DNA from: Gammaproteobacteria bacterium
GTDB taxonomy: Bacteria; Pseudomonadota; Gammaproteobacteria; Pseudomonadales; Azotimanducaceae
Reading direction: 5' to 3'
NCBI GenBank assembly: GCA_002725995.1
Contig: PBRQ01000086.1
Location: forward strand, 1 to 35,475
DNA: 35,475 bases
In this document: one piece after another, positions 35,215 through 35,475 of the stretch
Position numbering within the stretch: the stretch's first letter is position 1
Layout of the letters: every line of letters begins with the position of its first letter
Notes under the pieces: model-generated
The model's input: the letters and a program-made list of their open reading frames with translations, nothing else
The model's database searches: none
What the model was told of the DNA's origin: nothing
Position numbers and translations under genes: made by a program

Positions 35215-35475
35215 GCGGATTTCCAGTAGCCTTGGGTGCTGGTTTTTTTGCCAGAGACCTGTGAGATCCAGAATACGAAGATCACCATTGCCATGAAGAT
35301 AATGACACCGATTGAGACAACGTTAGCGGCATACCCCAGCGTGGGTGTAAAGGCATCGGGGGAGCTGTCTCTAAAAACATCGGTTACATGCCAGTGTTGC
35401 CTGATACCGGATCGAATATAGCCCATCAGACCCATTAGCCAGGTGAAGGCTACCGCCAACAGGAACAGTGCATAC
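35211..35475 (-). CDS. C-terminal end of a polytopic membrane protein, cut by the window edge
   Basis: The frame is open to the window edge. It shows parts of two membrane helices with the segment GYIRSGIRQHWHV and AFTPTLGYAANVVSIGVII. The His-rich turn between helices and the company of membrane cytochromes suggest a cytochrome b- or cytochrome bd-like subunit, but too little is visible to choose. The start lies outside the window. Confidence 0.7.
   Translation of the reverse strand, partial: YALFLLAVAFTWLMGLMGYIRSGIRQHWHVTDVFRDSSPDAFTPTLGYAANVVSIGVIIFMAMVIFVFWISQVSGKKTSTQGYWKSA

Overview
The window looks like part of a proteobacterial chromosome, probably a denitrifying and possibly marine gammaproteobacterium. 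This rests on gene content only: cytochrome cd1 nitrite reductase, a NosR/NirI-type regulator, FNR/DNR-type boxes, HemJ, DUF4124, and large acyl-CoA catabolic clusters with a TetR regulator. No rRNA, tRNA, CRISPR array, transposase or phage gene was seen.

Layout. (1) 1-1289, minus: the first codons of an unidentified gene and an acyl-CoA dehydrogenase. (2) 1481-4593, plus: a damaged outer-membrane barrel gene, a pentaheme cytochrome c and a CrtC/AttH-like protein. (3) 4649-7957, minus: nirS and a nirI-like gene, each behind a perfect FNR/DNR-type palindrome. (4) 8114-10884: a two-domain VOC protein, a DUF4124 lipo/periplasmic-type protein and a serine hydrolase. (5) 10918-15287, minus: acyl-CoA synthetase, citrate-synthase-like protein, DUF35 protein and Ltp2-like thiolase, with a chimeric gene remnant at the 3' end. 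(6) 15410-23998, plus: acyl-CoA dehydrogenases, enoyl-CoA hydratases, amidohydrolase, TetR regulator and zinc alcohol dehydrogenase. Regions 5 and 6 diverge from a perfect 17-bp palindrome at 15344-15360, and its core recurs at 22670-22686, so one regulator may control both. (7) 24168-25635: an orphan small protein, a broken CBS-domain gene and a [2Fe-2S] ferredoxin. (8) 25635-31404: a diiron protein / PAS sensor / ferredoxin cassette diverging from a universal-stress/PCP_red protein and a radical SAM/PCP_red protein, around an intergenic region with FNR-type boxes. (9) 31401-35475, minus: hemJ, a small membrane protein, three c-type cytochromes (one with an ethylbenzene-dehydrogenase-type haem domain) and the end of a polytopic membrane protein.

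The genes form two themes. One is anaerobic respiration: NirS reduces nitrite in the periplasm, NirI supports it, cytochromes move electrons, and HemJ and the radical SAM protein point to tetrapyrrole supply. The other is breakdown of an unknown acyl-CoA substrate by activation, dehydrogenation, hydration and thiolase or retro-aldol cleavage. The most unusual feature is the small domain from the C-terminus of dark-operative protochlorophyllide reductase (PCP_red). It appears about four times in a tandem-Usp protein and once more on the adjacent radical SAM enzyme, with no chlorophyll genes in view. Several genes are decaying (porin remnant, CBS gene, ADH/acyl-CoA-synthetase chimera), so the region has been rearranged.
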